Notes: generated by a model not told the origin, from the sequence alone. A stretch of DNA of 64,000 bases from Flagellimonas eckloniae (GCF_001413955.1 NZ_LCTZ01000002.1:1536501-1600500); one strand, 5' to 3'; positions 27,982-38,173 are shown, counted from the stretch's first letter. Program-made: numbers and translations.

Positions 27982-29334
27982 CTAGATTTCCCTGTTTATA
28001 TCCCAAGCTTCGAGATAATCGGCAACGGTTTTTACAAACATTCCCCCTAAAGCACCATTAACGACTCTATGGTCATAACTATGGGAAAGAAACATTTTGC
28101 TGCGGATTCCAATATATTCGCCTTGATCTGTTTCAATTACAGAGGGTATTTTCCGAATGGCTCCCAAGGCAAGAATGCCTACTTGTGGTTGGTTGATTAT
28201 TGGAGTCCCAAAAACACTGCCAAATGAACCCACATTGGTAACGGTGTATGTACCATCTTTTACCTCATCTGGCTTTAACTGGTTGTTCCTTGATCTATTT
28301 GCAAGATCATTAACCGTCTTGGCCATTCCCACCAGATTGAGTTGGTCCGCATTTTTTATCACAGGAACAATTAAATTTCCATCAGGAAGGGCAGCCGCCA
28401 TTCCAATATTGATGTTTTTCTTTTTTATGACCTTGTCTCCATCCAAAGAAATGTTCATCAATGGATATTTTTTTAATGCCGTTGCCACTGCTTCCATAAA
28501 GATTGGGGTAAAAGTCAACTTTTCACCCTCTCGTTCTTCGAAAGCTTTTTTGAACTTGTTTCTCCAATTAACTAAATTGGTAACGTCTACTTCAACAAAG
28601 CTCTGAACATGTGCCGAAGTCGAAATGCTGTCAACCATATGTTGGGCAATCAATTTTCCCATTCGTGTTAACGGAATTATTTCATCGTCTGCTGATGCGG
28701 CAACAGGTACCGCTTTAGTGTTCTCAGTTGTTATTTTGGCAGTTTCCGTTTGAACTGTCGCTATATTCTCTTCCTTGGAAATAGATGTTATGCTCCCATT
28801 TGTGGAGCGATTTTCTAAAAATGCCTTAATATCATTTTTGGTTACCCTACCTTCTTTACCAGTTCCTATTATTGCTTCCAATTCGTCCATTGAAATTCCT
28901 TCTTCCTTGGCAATATTTTTAACCAATGGTGAATAAAATCGTTCTGTACTAGAAAAGTCTTGTGCTGAAGCAGTAACCGATTCTTGAACTTGGGTAATCT
29001 CAGTTTCTATGGCAATTGCGGAATCTTCAACAACATCTTCAATCTCATCTACAGAATCTGTACCATTGGAAGCAACGGTAACTTCTTCTGTTCCATCCGT
29101 CTGTATTACGGCAACCACCTCACCCACTTTTATTATATCATCGACGTTGAATCTCTTTTCCAGCAAAACACCTTCAACTTCACTTGGCACTTCCGAATCT
29201 ACCTTATCCGTGGCAATTTCAAATATAGCCTCATCCAACTCAATAGTTTCGCCAACTTCTTTTAGCCAAGTAGTCAATGTTGCCTCTGCAACACTCTCTC
29301 CCATCTGCGGTAATTTTAATTCAAATTTTGACAT
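27982..29334 (-). CDS. Dihydrolipoyl acyltransferase (E2) of a 2-oxoacid dehydrogenase complex
   Basis: A 450-residue E2 subunit. The lipoyl domain (1-77) has K44 in ATDKVDSEV as the lipoylation site. An Ala/Glu-rich linker leads to the E3-binding domain (133-172, GKEGRVTKNDIKAFL). The acyltransferase domain (about 215-450) ends with SYDHRVVNGALGG, which provides the catalytic His. The sequence fits the branched-chain type E2 (BkdB-like) as well as other E2s, so I leave the substrate open. No E1 or E3 gene is adjacent. It is transcribed alone. Confidence 0.92.
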   Translation of the reverse strand: MSKFELKLPQMGESVAEATLTTWLKEVGETIELDEAIFEIATDKVDSEVPSEVEGVLLEKRFNVDDIIKVGEVVAVIQTDGTEEVTVASNGTDSVDEIEDVVEDSAIAIETEITQVQESVTASAQDFSSTERFYSPLVKNIAKEEGISMDELEAIIGTGKEGRVTKNDIKAFLENRSTNGSITSISKEENIATVQTETAKITTENTKAVPVAASADDEIIPLTRMGKLIAQHMVDSISTSAHVQSFVEVDVTNLVNWRNKFKKAFEEREGEKLTFTPIFMEAVATALKKYPLMNISLDGDKVIKKKNINIGMAAALPDGNLIVPVIKNADQLNLVGMAKTVNDLANRSRNNQLKPDEVKDGTYTVTNVGSFGSVFGTPIINQPQVGILALGAIRKIPSVIETDQGEYIGIRSKMFLSHSYDHRVVNGALGGMFVKTVADYLEAWDINREI

Positions 29335-29371
29335 ATTCTTATTTAACGAAGTATTATCGACTTATATTTTG

Positions 29372-29379
29372 CAAAAATA
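29372..29379 (-). promoter_or_regulatory. Putative -7 box for the E2 gene
   Basis: TATTTTTG on the minus strand matches TAnnTTTG 38 bases before the ATG. No good -33 element. Confidence 0.35.
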
Positions 29380-29427
29380 CTAAAGAAATATACTTATTAT
29401 TAGTTTTTATTCATTTATTAACGCTAT

Positions 29428-30048
29428 CTAACTTGCCTTTATTGAACTTTCAAAAGGAACCCTGTTCAAAATGCTCCTACCCAAAGTCACTTCATCCGCA
29501 TATTCCAATTCATCTCCAATAGATATTCCTCTGGCAATTGTGGAAGTGGTAACGGCAAGACCTTCTAATTGTCTATATATGTAAAAATTGGTGGTATCTC
29601 CTTCCATGGTAGAGCTTAATGCAAAAATAAGCTCATTGACAGTTCCTTCTTTTACCCGTTTTATCAACGAAACAATGTTTAAATCCTGCGGCCCAACACC
29701 TTCCATGGGGGATATTTTTCCACCCAGCACATGATAGAGTCCATTATACTGTGATGTATTTTCAATAGCCATAACATCTCTAATATCCTCAACAACACAC
29801 ACCAAGGTTTCATCTCGCTTGGAGTTGGAACAAATTTCACAAAGTTCGGTGTCCGAAATATTATGGCAACTAGAGCAGAAATTAACTGAATTCCTTAATT
29901 GGGACAGTGCATTGGACAATAGTTCCGTACGCTGTTCCGGCTGTTTAAGAAGGTGCAATACCAATCTTAATGCAGTTCGTTTACCAATTCCAGGTAATTG
30001 CGACATTTCATACACTGCATCCTCCAAAAGCTTTGACGAAAATTCCAT
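29428..30048 (-). CDS. recR: Recombination mediator RecR
   Basis: A DNA-repair protein of the RecFOR pathway that helps load RecA on gapped DNA. The 206 residues show the N-terminal HhH region ([17 protein letters not shown], 18-34), the C4 zinc finger (C58, C61, C70, C73) and the Toprim domain starting [15 protein letters not shown], with GVGPQDLN downstream. Length is as expected. It is divergent from the symporter gene, and the two promoters share a 76-base spacer. Confidence 0.96.
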   Translation of the reverse strand: MEFSSKLLEDAVYEMSQLPGIGKRTALRLVLHLLKQPEQRTELLSNALSQLRNSVNFCSSCHNISDTELCEICSNSKRDETLVCVVEDIRDVMAIENTSQYNGLYHVLGGKISPMEGVGPQDLNIVSLIKRVKEGTVNELIFALSSTMEGDTTNFYIYRQLEGLAVTTSTIARGISIGDELEYADEVTLGRSILNRVPFESSIKAS

Positions 30049-30064
30049 ATCTCCAATTATCCAA

Positions 30065-30100
30065 CAAAATTACGATTTTACAGTTACCAATTTACTTTTG
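30065..30100. promoter_or_regulatory. Divergent -7 boxes for recR and the symporter
   Basis: On the minus strand TAATTTTG (30072-30065) lies 17 bases before recR. On the plus strand TACTTTTG (30093-30100) lies 24 bases before the symporter ATG. Both match TAnnTTTG; the -33 elements are weak. Confidence 0.45.
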
Positions 30101-30124
30101 TACTTTGCAAATCAAATTTCATTC

Positions 30125-31600
30125 ATGTCCGCAACACAGATTCTTTTGCTCATTGGCGCCTATTTTTTGGTGTTGATGTTGATTTCATACTTCACAGGCA
30201 AAAACGACTCAAACTCAGATTTTTTTAAGGCAGGCAAACAATCTCCGTGGTACTTGGTTGCTTTTGGAATGGTTGGGGCCTCATTATCAGGGGTAACCTT
30301 TATTTCGGTTCCTGGATGGGTAGAAGCTTCGGAGTTTAGCTATATGCAAGTAGTTCTAGGTTTTTTAGTTGGCTATTTTGTTGTTGCCTATGTTTTGCTA
30401 CCTCTGTATTACAAACACAACCTGACCTCCATATACGAATATTTGTTAGACCGTTTTGGCTCTGTAAGCCATAAAACTGGAGCTTTTTTCTTCTTTATTT
30501 CTAGGGTTTTAGGTGCTGCTTTTAGGCTTTATTTGGTAGCCATAGTATTGCAACAATTTGTTTTTGATGATTTGGGGATTCGTTTTGAACTAACTGTTGT
30601 TATTTCAATAGCATTGATTTGGATCTATACCAATAGGGGTGGAATTAAAACTATAGTTTGGACGGATACCTTACAAACGTTGTTCATGATTTTGGCCGTT
30701 GTTTTATCCATTATTTTGATAAACCAAGAATTGGGCTGGAGCTTTGGAGAGTTTTTAGCCTCAGAAGAATTAAAAGAATATAATTCATTTCTTGTTTTGG
30801 ACAGTTTTCTGGAACGAAACCACTTTGTAAAATCTTTTATTGGCGGAATATTCATTACCATTTGTATGACAGGACTAGATCAAGATATGATGCAAAAAAA
30901 CCTTACCTGTAAATCCTTAAAAGATGCGCAGAAGAATATGGTTTCATTTAGTCTGGTTTTGGTTGGGGTAACATTCTTATTTATGTTGCTCGGAGCCCTA
31001 CTGTTCATTTATGCCGGACAAAATGGAATATCGATTCCTTTAATGGATGGTTCTCCAAAATCTGATTTATTGTTTCCCGAAATAGCATTGAATGGTGGTT
31101 TAAGCATTTCCTTGGCCATTACCTTTATGTTGGGACTCATTGCCGCGGCTTACAGTAGTGCCGATAGTGCATTGACCTCACTAACCACTTCTTTTTGTGT
31201 TGATTTTTTGAATGTAGAAAAACGAGATGAAGAAGAGCAAAAGAAAGTGCGAAAGCGAACTCATATTGCAATGAGCGTCATGCTTGTTTTAGTCATTATT
31301 TCCTTTAAATACATTTTGAGCAGAAATGTAATTGATAACCTTTTAACCGTTGCAGGATATACTTATGGTCCATTGCTGGGATTATTTGCTTTTGGAATTT
31401 TTACAAAACATAGATTAAAAGATAAATATGTTTTAGTGGTTACTATCCTTAGCGTGATAATTATTGTCATTGTTGCAAATATTCCATCAACCTATTTGGG
31501 AGGATATATTCTGGGCTATGAATTACTTCCCTTAAATGGGTTATTAACTTTCTTTGGGCTGTGGCTGATTCGTGAGAAAACACCTAGTATTGCCCCGTAG
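30125..31600 (+). CDS. Sodium:solute symporter (SSS family)
   Basis: A 491-residue inner-membrane transporter with about 13 hydrophobic segments. I take the ATG at 30125, since the frame upstream runs through recR and its promoter. The SSS family is recognised by [25 protein letters not shown] near the start, [22 protein letters not shown], and the sodium-site segment [18 protein letters not shown]. The substrate cannot be read from sequence; sugars, proline, pantothenate and sialic acid are all known for the family. Its end overlaps the convergent CoA-binding gene by 17 bases. Confidence 0.9.
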   Translation: MSATQILLLIGAYFLVLMLISYFTGKNDSNSDFFKAGKQSPWYLVAFGMVGASLSGVTFISVPGWVEASEFSYMQVVLGFLVGYFVVAYVLLPLYYKHNLTSIYEYLLDRFGSVSHKTGAFFFFISRVLGAAFRLYLVAIVLQQFVFDDLGIRFELTVVISIALIWIYTNRGGIKTIVWTDTLQTLFMILAVVLSIILINQELGWSFGEFLASEELKEYNSFLVLDSFLERNHFVKSFIGGIFITICMTGLDQDMMQKNLTCKSLKDAQKNMVSFSLVLVGVTFLFMLLGALLFIYAGQNGISIPLMDGSPKSDLLFPEIALNGGLSISLAITFMLGLIAAAYSSADSALTSLTTSFCVDFLNVEKRDEEEQKKVRKRTHIAMSVMLVLVIISFKYILSRNVIDNLLTVAGYTYGPLLGLFAFGIFTKHRLKDKYVLVVTILSVIIIVIVANIPSTYLGGYILGYELLPLNGLLTFFGLWLIREKTPSIAP

Positions 31601-31943
31601 CCAACAAAACTAGAGTGCAGGCAATCTCAACTTCAGTTCCTGCTTCTTCCAATAATTTATAGAACTCAGGGTTTTCAGTTCCGGGATTAAAAATCACCCT
31701 TCTGGGGTTTAGGTCAATTATATTTTGATAATATTCTACTTGTCTGCTGGGGTTCAAGTATAAAGTAATCGTATCAATATTTTGAAAATCGGTAAAGTTG
31801 TCCTTAACTTGCACTCCAGAAACTACCCCCTTCCTTATTCCGAACGCAGCCGTTTTGGTCTTGTTTTCAATCAACCTATGAATTGCAATGTTGCTATATC
31901 TATTTGGGTTTAAAGATGCTCCCAAAACAAGTGTCTTAACCAT
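31584..31943 (-). CDS. CoA-binding domain protein (YccU-like)
   Basis: A small cytoplasmic Rossmann-fold protein of 119 residues matching the CoA_binding_2 family: [21 protein letters not shown] at the start and [20 protein letters not shown] near the end. It is a stand-alone form of the nucleotide-binding domain seen in acyl-CoA synthetases. The role is not established. It converges on the symporter gene and has no partner gene. Confidence 0.9.
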   Translation of the reverse strand: MVKTLVLGASLNPNRYSNIAIHRLIENKTKTAAFGIRKGVVSGVQVKDNFTDFQNIDTITLYLNPSRQVEYYQNIIDLNPRRVIFNPGTENPEFYKLLEEAGTEVEIACTLVLLATGQY

Positions 31944-32284
31944 TTGTTAATTTAAATGTTAAACTAAATCAAAGATTGTAACTATTCCAAAAAAAACTCG
32001 TCTATTGTATGAGTAAAGATAATCATTGGTAAGACTGTATTTTTTATAGTTAATGGTTAGTGTTTAGTATAGCTTATCAATGTACAAAACCCTGGCGTTT
32101 CGGTTTATATCGGGAGTCAGGGTTTCTTTTTTCATTCTCTTTTGTCCCAAAAATCATTTCAGCTTACAAATTATATCACCTTACCGTTTTGTTAAAAAAT
32201 GTTAAAGCTTCTTTTGAATGTAACATCAATAGAATTTTATCGTCTTGTAAGCACAATTCAATCAATCAAAAAACAATCTAACTC
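31944..32284. other. 341-base non-coding stretch with an orphan terminator-like hairpin
   Basis: No gene is supported; a 73-codon plus-strand frame at 32060 has no recognisable features. The stretch holds a hairpin with a T-run (described separately) and the leader of the TonB receptor gene. That leader contains TTG at 32193 and TTCTTTTG further on, only a weak promoter match. Confidence 0.5.
32087..32131 (+). terminator. Terminator-like hairpin without an obvious upstream gene
   Basis: AACCCTG (32088-32094) pairs with CAGGGTT (32118-32124) around a 23-base loop and is followed by TCTTTTTT. The nearest plus-strand gene ends almost 500 bases upstream, so it may end a small RNA. Confidence 0.35.
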
Positions 32285-34741
32285 ATGAAAAGAGCAATCT
32301 CACTTTTTGCGCTTCTTTATTTTACTTTTTTTTCCACAAGTTTTAGTTTCGCTTCAACAAACACTGAACCGCCCATTGGCTCTATTTCAGGTACCGTAGT
32401 GGACGATCAAAATAAGCAACCTGTCGCCTATGCCGCCATTGTAGTTAAATCTGAAGATGGAACACAGACCATTACAGGTGGGATTACGACTGAAGATGGG
32501 AATTTTCAAATTGAAAAACTTCCCGAAGGTTCGTTCATTTTGGAAGTACAGTTTATTGGGTATAAAACGCATTCACAAAAATTGGTCATTACTAAAAAAA
32601 ACCAAAAAGTAAATGTTGGAACCATTGCTTTACTGGAAGACACCGAAGAACTTTCAGAGGTTGAAGTAGTTGCAGAGCGTACAACCATTGAACAACGTGT
32701 GGACCGCAAGGTAATAAACGTTGGAAAAGACCTTACTACCGCGGGAGCTACTGCATCGGACATTATGAACAACATACCATCTGTTAATGTGGATTCACAG
32801 ACCGGGGATATTTCTTTACGGGGAAATTCAAACGTTAGGGTGATGGTGGATGGAAAATTATCCAATGTTCCAGTAGCCCAATTACTTCAACAAATACCAT
32901 CAACATCTATAAAATCCATTGAGTTGATTACCAACCCATCCGCTAAATATAATCCTGAGGGGATGAGTGGTCTTATCAATATAATATTACACAAAAACGC
33001 AAATATTGGGTTCAATGGTAGTATTACAACGGGTCTTACCCAAGCAATTGAAGCAAAATTCAATAGTTCCATCGATTTGAATTATAGAAATGGAAAGTTC
33101 AATTTTTATGGGAACTATGGAAACAACATTGGTAAATATGTAAATGATGGTACCATTTTAAGAATTGATGAAAACTCGCTTCAGGAATTTGACTTTTTCA
33201 ATAACAATAAGTCACACCTATACAAAGTTGGGGTAGATTTTTATTTGAACGATAAAAACACCATCTCATTTTTTACCAATCAAAACATTTTTGATGGTAA
33301 GGGTGAGGGAATTACGGCAGTAACCTATAATGATGATCTCTCTAGAAATCTAACACAGTTTTTTGCGGATGTTAGTGAAAACCAAAGTGAGCAATATAAT
33401 TTTGATTACAAACTGGATTTCAAAAAAGAAGGTCATAATATAGAATTGGAAGTGGATCATAACGTATTTAACAATGATCAAGATGCTGATTTTAGATCTA
33501 CCGGAGCTTCATTGTTCCCTGATTATATGGATTTTGTAGATACGGAACGTACCCAAACCATTGCCAATTTAGATTATGTGAATCCACTGGACAGTATTTC
33601 AAAGTTGGAAATCGGTCTTGAATCAAGAATCTTTGAAACCAATGTGGATTATTCTTCAACAGGTCTATCATTTAATGAAGGAGGGAATCTGGTTCCAACG
33701 CCAAGTACAGATTTTGATTATTCAATGGACATCTATTCTGCTTATGTGACCTTTGGTCAAACACGAGACAAATGGTCATACCAAGTAGGAGCAAGAATTG
33801 AGGATGTTGAAGTTAAGGCGGATACCAATAGGGTTAGATCATTCACGGATAAATATACCCAAGTGTATCCTTCAGCATTTCTAACTTATAATCCAAATGA
33901 AAAAGACCAATTTCAGGTCAGTTATAGCAGACGTGTGGACAGACCAGGGCTACAACAAGTTAATCCCATACGCGAATGGGCCACTCCCCTTATTTCATCT
34001 TTTGGAAACCCAAGTTTGGTGCCACAGTTTACAAACTCATATGAAGTCAATTATACAAAACGAGTTAAAGGAGGTAGCATAACCACTGGCGTATTCTATA
34101 GGTCTATCTCAGATGAAATAAACAGGGCGGTTTATGTGGACCGATTGGATTTCAATAAACTGATTTTGACGTTTGATAATTTTGATGATACCTCCGCTTA
34201 TGGTTTTGAATTATCTGCCAATTACAAACCCGTAAAATGGTGGAGCATAAATGGTAGTTTTGATTTTTATTCACAAACCCAACGTGGTATTACTGAAAGT
34301 TTGGGTACTGACAATCCAAACCCAACCGAAGACGATATTGTTGTTGAAGATGTAGAGGTAGACAATACCGCTTGGAATTTACGGATGAACAATAGTTTTA
34401 ACCTAAACAAAAAATTGACTTTACAGTTGTTCGGTTTTTACCGAGGTGATAACCGAAACCTCCAATTTACGATGGAACCTATGTATTTTGTCAATCTGGG
34501 TGCTAGGTATAGTTTTGCTCAAGGAAAAGGTACAATTAGCCTAAACTACAATGACATCTTCAAAACTATGCGATTTGCTTTTGACGGAGAGCGACCTTAT
34601 CCACAAGTTGGTGGTTTTAACTGGGAGAGCAATAATCTGTATGCTGGTCTTTCCTACAGGTTTGGAAGTGGAAAAAATAGAGCTAAACAACGAAAACGAA
34701 GAGACAGTAATACCAAACAATCTAGCGGAGGTCTTCTCTAA
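32285..34741 (+). CDS. TonB-dependent receptor-like outer membrane beta-barrel protein
   Basis: An 818-residue outer-membrane protein. A signal peptide (1-24) precedes a carboxypeptidase-like regulatory domain (about 33-115, ISGTVVDDQNKQPVAYAAI). Next comes a plug-like domain (about 140-230, TASDIMNNIPSVNVDSQTG, VMVDGKLSNVP, ITNPSAKYNPEGMSG), then a long strand-rich barrel with alternating aromatic residues. The layout fits the outer membrane beta-barrel family (OMP_b-brl_3) rather than SusC. No SusD partner is present. The very basic C-terminus (KNRAKQRKRRDSNTKQ) after the last barrel strands is unusual. The substrate is unknown. A strong terminator follows. Confidence 0.9.
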   Translation: MKRAISLFALLYFTFFSTSFSFASTNTEPPIGSISGTVVDDQNKQPVAYAAIVVKSEDGTQTITGGITTEDGNFQIEKLPEGSFILEVQFIGYKTHSQKLVITKKNQKVNVGTIALLEDTEELSEVEVVAERTTIEQRVDRKVINVGKDLTTAGATASDIMNNIPSVNVDSQTGDISLRGNSNVRVMVDGKLSNVPVAQLLQQIPSTSIKSIELITNPSAKYNPEGMSGLINIILHKNANIGFNGSITTGLTQAIEAKFNSSIDLNYRNGKFNFYGNYGNNIGKYVNDGTILRIDENSLQEFDFFNNNKSHLYKVGVDFYLNDKNTISFFTNQNIFDGKGEGITAVTYNDDLSRNLTQFFADVSENQSEQYNFDYKLDFKKEGHNIELEVDHNVFNNDQDADFRSTGASLFPDYMDFVDTERTQTIANLDYVNPLDSISKLEIGLESRIFETNVDYSSTGLSFNEGGNLVPTPSTDFDYSMDIYSAYVTFGQTRDKWSYQVGARIEDVEVKADTNRVRSFTDKYTQVYPSAFLTYNPNEKDQFQVSYSRRVDRPGLQQVNPIREWATPLISSFGNPSLVPQFTNSYEVNYTKRVKGGSITTGVFYRSISDEINRAVYVDRLDFNKLILTFDNFDDTSAYGFELSANYKPVKWWSINGSFDFYSQTQRGITESLGTDNPNPTEDDIVVEDVEVDNTAWNLRMNNSFNLNKKLTLQLFGFYRGDNRNLQFTMEPMYFVNLGARYSFAQGKGTISLNYNDIFKTMRFAFDGERPYPQVGGFNWESNNLYAGLSYRFGSGKNRAKQRKRRDSNTKQSSGGLL

Positions 34742-34801
34742 ACAAAATTTGATGTTCCTTGATGGCATGTTGGTTGGTTAAGTTGTCAAGGTCTATCAAT
34801 A

Positions 34802-34841
34802 AAAACCCCTGTTCCAAATGGAACAGGGGTTTTGTTTTTTT
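34802..34841. terminator. Bidirectional terminator between TonB receptor and fabH-like genes
   Basis: AAAACCCCTGTTCC-AAAT-GGAACAGGGGTTTT forms a 14-bp perfect stem followed by GTTTTTTT. It serves the plus-strand receptor and, because A-runs flank it, probably also the convergent gene. Confidence 0.9.
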
Positions 34842-35847
34842 ACCATTTTATTATGGCGCTGCCCCATGTAAAGCCACTTCCAAAAGCGGCGAGAACCACC
34901 AAATCCCCTTTATTGACCTTCCCAGCTTCCCACGCTTCCGTTAACGCAATAGGAATAGAAGCAGCTGTAGTGTTTCCATATTTCATTATGTTATTAAACA
35001 CTTGGTCATTAGAGAGACCAAACTTCTTTTGGATGAATTGTGCAATCCGCAAGTTTGCCTGGTGCGGTATCAACATATCAATATCTTCCGGTGTTAAATC
35101 GTTGGCCTGCAAACCCTCCATGATTACTTCGCTAAATCGAACTACAGCATTTTTAAAAACAAATTGTCCGTTCATATACGGAAAATACGAAGTGTCGTCT
35201 GGGTCTTTTTCCTCAATAATATCTGTAACCCACCGTTTTCCCATTCCTGGCGCAATCAGAGAAAGCTCCTCTGCATGCTGACCTTCTGAATGTAAGTGAG
35301 TGGACAAAATTCCTTTTGAAGTATCTTCTTCCCTTGTTAAAATTGCTGCACCAGCTCCATCACCAAAAATTACTGAGACTCCCCTACCCCTTGTAGTCAT
35401 GTCCAAACCATGGGAATGCAGCTCAGAGCCTATGACCAAAATTTTTTTGTACATACCGCTCTTAATGTATTGGTCGGCAACAGAAATCCCGTACACAAAT
35501 CCAGAGCATTGGTTTCTAACATCTAATGCACCAACGGTTTTAATTCCCAGATCACGTTGCACCAAAACACCAGGTCCTGGAAAATAATAATCTGGACTTA
35601 GGGTGGCAAAAACAATAAAGTCAATTTCGTCTTTATCAATACCTGCGCGATCAATGGCAACCTTAGCTGCCTTTACGCCCATAGAGGTAGTAGTATCAGT
35701 TCCCTTAACAACATGTCTTCGCTCCTTGATTCCCGTACGCTCCTGAATCCATTCGTCATTGGTCTCCATCATTTTTGATAAATCATCATTGGTGACCACA
35801 TTTTCAGGCACATAAAATCCCAATCCCGATATTCTTGAGTTATACAT
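34840..35847 (-). CDS. 3-oxoacyl-ACP synthase III family ketosynthase (FabH-like)
   Basis: A thiolase-fold condensing enzyme of 335 residues. The nucleophile is C114 in VRNQCSGFVYG. The other triad members are the His in DMLIPHQANLRI (about 259) and the Asn in KYGNTTAASIPIAL (about 290). The start SRISGLGFYVPENVVTNDDL and NDEWIQERTGIKERR are typical of FabH. It would condense an acyl-CoA starter with malonyl-ACP. The NQCSG instead of the NACSG of classical FabH and the lack of other fab genes suggest a paralogue for special starters or secondary lipids. It is monocistronic by layout. Confidence 0.9.
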   Translation of the reverse strand: MYNSRISGLGFYVPENVVTNDDLSKMMETNDEWIQERTGIKERRHVVKGTDTTTSMGVKAAKVAIDRAGIDKDEIDFIVFATLSPDYYFPGPGVLVQRDLGIKTVGALDVRNQCSGFVYGISVADQYIKSGMYKKILVIGSELHSHGLDMTTRGRGVSVIFGDGAGAAILTREEDTSKGILSTHLHSEGQHAEELSLIAPGMGKRWVTDIIEEKDPDDTSYFPYMNGQFVFKNAVVRFSEVIMEGLQANDLTPEDIDMLIPHQANLRIAQFIQKKFGLSNDQVFNNIMKYGNTTAASIPIALTEAWEAGKVNKGDLVVLAAFGSGFTWGSAIIKW

Positions 35848-35939
35848 ACTATTCTGTCTTGTTGATTATTAAAAAAGCAAAGGCTATTTCATGGAAAAGT
35901 AAAAAATATATTCAAAGAACGAGGAATATATCAAAAAAA

Positions 35940-37250
35940 TTAGTCCATATACTTTCTAAAGTCGTTCACTTTTACCTTGGCTTTGAGATCGTGAAGCAGA
36001 TTATAAAGTCCGAAAAAAGTACGGTTCATATATAGAAAGTGTTTGGATCCTCTATTTCCATTCATTTTTCTTATCTGCTCGTCTTTGGAATAGCGCTCAC
36101 TCAATTCTGCAATTTTAATCCAGAATTCGTCTGCCCCAAAATCAAATTCCTCTTCTTTAAATGGTGAAGTGAATATGGTAAGCATTTCTTTAAAAAGTAC
36201 TTTAAAGAACTCCAACTCTTTGTTTGAGTCTGTTTTGGTCAAAATTTCCAGCTCGTATAATTTTTCCATAAAAACAACATCATTATTAATGTTATCTTCT
36301 TTTGCCAACTCAAAATAAGGAATGTAGAATTCATCAGGAATTTCCTTAATACAACCAAAATCTATTGCAATAAGCGTTTCATTGGTACTTACCAAAAAAT
36401 TACCGGGGTGTGGATCTGCATGTACTTTGCGCAGGTTATGAATTTGAAACATGTAGAAATCCCAAAGCGCCTGACCCAACTTGTTTCCAAGATGCTGATC
36501 AAAATCAATTTGGGTAAACTCACTAAGGTGTTTTCCCTTCATCCAGTCCATGGTAAGGATACGCTCACTTGAAAGGGCTTTATAGTATTTGGGGAACTCC
36601 ATATTAGGAATCACTGCACATGCCTGGGTAATTTCTTCACTCTGTGCCAACTCCAGAATATAATCGGTTTCCTCTACCAATTTGTTTTCAACCTCTTTAA
36701 AGTATTTTTCTGAATCTTTCCCTTTTAGGTTAAACATTCTGATAGCTATGGGCTTTACAATAGCCAAATCGCTGCTAATACTATCTGCAACTCCTGGATA
36801 TTGAATTTTTACCGCTAGATCCTTATCTCCTTTTTTTGCTTTATGTACCTGTCCAATACTTGCGGCATTAATGGAGTCTTTGTCAAAAGAGTCAAAAATA
36901 TCTTCTGGATATTTGTTCAAATATTTTTTGAATGTTTTCCGTACCAATGGAGCGGAAAGGGGTGGCACGGAGAATTGCGATAGTGAAAACTTTTCCACAT
37001 AGGCACTTGGCAACAAGTTTTTTTCCATGCTGAGCATTTGGGCCACCTTGAGTGCGCTTCCTTTCAGGCTTTTTAGACCATCATAAATATCTTCCGCATT
37101 ATCTTGATCCAACTCATCCTTGGCAGTTTGGGAATTGACCAATTTTTTTCCATAATACTTTACATAATTCCCACCAATCTTAACCCCTGTCTTTACCAGT
37201 TTTCCGGCTCTTTCAATCTTTCCCGTGGGAATGCTGTCTAATGTTTTCAT
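35940..37250 (-). CDS. ABC1/UbiB-family atypical kinase
   Basis: A 436-residue member of the ABC1 (AarF/UbiB/ADCK) family. Diagnostic blocks are the Ala-rich loop region LKGSALKVAQMLSMEKN (the KxGQ element, here KVAQ), the INAASIGQVHKAK nucleotide loop, the invariant Lys in DLAVKIQYPGV, the catalytic loop VHADPHPGNFLV, and the metal-binding Asp in LIAIDFGCIK. UbiB proteins support isoprenoid quinone synthesis; Bacteroidota use menaquinone, so the target may be another isoprenoid lipid. The TetR-family gene lies six bases upstream and is cotranscribed. Confidence 0.92.
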   Translation of the reverse strand: MKTLDSIPTGKIERAGKLVKTGVKIGGNYVKYYGKKLVNSQTAKDELDQDNAEDIYDGLKSLKGSALKVAQMLSMEKNLLPSAYVEKFSLSQFSVPPLSAPLVRKTFKKYLNKYPEDIFDSFDKDSINAASIGQVHKAKKGDKDLAVKIQYPGVADSISSDLAIVKPIAIRMFNLKGKDSEKYFKEVENKLVEETDYILELAQSEEITQACAVIPNMEFPKYYKALSSERILTMDWMKGKHLSEFTQIDFDQHLGNKLGQALWDFYMFQIHNLRKVHADPHPGNFLVSTNETLIAIDFGCIKEIPDEFYIPYFELAKEDNINNDVVFMEKLYELEILTKTDSNKELEFFKVLFKEMLTIFTSPFKEEEFDFGADEFWIKIAELSERYSKDEQIRKMNGNRGSKHFLYMNRTFFGLYNLLHDLKAKVKVNDFRKYMD

Positions 37251-37256
37251 AAATAG

Positions 37257-37913
37257 TTAGGCAAATTTTTCTTTGTAGAGGAATTTTCCAAAATCGATGA
37301 TTTTCTCCAAAGGAGTGTTTTCAAAAACTTGGAATATAGTGGTTACGGATTTTTCAATGGCTATATCGGTTTTTTCAAAACCAGCGGAATTGTCATCCAT
37401 CCAAAATTTTAAAAGGAATAAGAATTGCACCCATGCACCTTCAGAAAATAGCTGTGGGCTTTGATTGAGAATTTTTAAATTTTTCTCACTATTCCGTTCC
37501 TCAATAAGCTCGGAAGCAAATTCTTTAATGTTTTTCCGCAAACCTTTTAATTGACCCATCTTATCCATGGTATTTTTGCTCTCCTTGAGTACAAAAAGCA
37601 CATAACTTCTATTCAGTGTCAACGATTCAAAAAATGTGAAGAAAAAGGTCAGCATTTTTTCTTCATTTGTCATACCATCATATGCCTCATTCTTTTGCAT
37701 GATAGAGATGGTATTTCCATAAAATTTTTCCCAGATAGCATGCTGCAATCCTTCAAAAGATCCAAAATAATTGTAAAAATCTTCTTCTTTGATTTTGTTC
37801 TCTTTACAGAATTTAAAAATTGATTTCGGTATTGCCTCATGTTCCAAGACAGTATTCATGAACCAATTAATGATTTTTTCTTCGGTTACTTTAGAATTAG
37901 GTGTGTTTGCCAT
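37257..37913 (-). CDS. TetR-family-like transcriptional regulator
   Basis: A 218-residue, entirely helical protein. The first 60 residues form a TetR-type DNA-binding domain in degenerate form: TEEKIINWFMNTVLEHE, then PKSIFKFCKENKIKEEDFYNYFGSFEGLQHAIWEKFY, where the DFYNYFGS.EGL turn replaces the usual LYYHFPSKEGL. The C-terminal 150 residues would form the ligand pocket and dimer interface. It precedes the ABC1 kinase gene by six bases, so it probably regulates that operon or responds to its lipid product. The ligand is unknown. Confidence 0.82.
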   Translation of the reverse strand: MANTPNSKVTEEKIINWFMNTVLEHEAIPKSIFKFCKENKIKEEDFYNYFGSFEGLQHAIWEKFYGNTISIMQKNEAYDGMTNEEKMLTFFFTFFESLTLNRSYVLFVLKESKNTMDKMGQLKGLRKNIKEFASELIEERNSEKNLKILNQSPQLFSEGAWVQFLFLLKFWMDDNSAGFEKTDIAIEKSVTTIFQVFENTPLEKIIDFGKFLYKEKFA

Positions 37914-37983
37914 AGTATATTTTGTTTAATAAGAAATCTAATTTACATAACAAATTGATTAAGAGTCTTAAGAAGTTTAAAGG

Positions 37984-38013
37984 AAAACGCACTTTCGGGC
38001 GAAAGTGCGTTTT
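37984..38013. terminator. Perfect hairpin in the leader of the tetR-like/ABC1 operon
   Basis: AAAACGCACTTT-CGGGCG-AAAGTGCGTTTT, flanked by A- and T-runs on both sides, could terminate transcription in either direction. No complete gene ends here. It lies 70 bases before the tetR-like start, in its probable leader. Confidence 0.5.
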
Positions 38014-38173
38014 CAACAACCTAACCAATAAATAAACAAACTTGTTATGACATTTACTTTTTCACAGCAATATTTTCATAACGATACAAATATATCAATT
38101 TTGTTTATCAATTACTTAGAAAGAATAAACAAAAAAATGTTAAAGTTATATATTTCCAAGAAATGGGTTTCAA

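Noticed and set aside
29819..30124. N-terminal extension of the symporter
   Set aside because: The extension lies antisense to recR and across both promoters; a hydrophobic start at 30125 fits the family.
32060..32281. 73-codon frame before the TonB receptor
   Set aside because: It runs through the hairpin and leader; composition is not protein-like.
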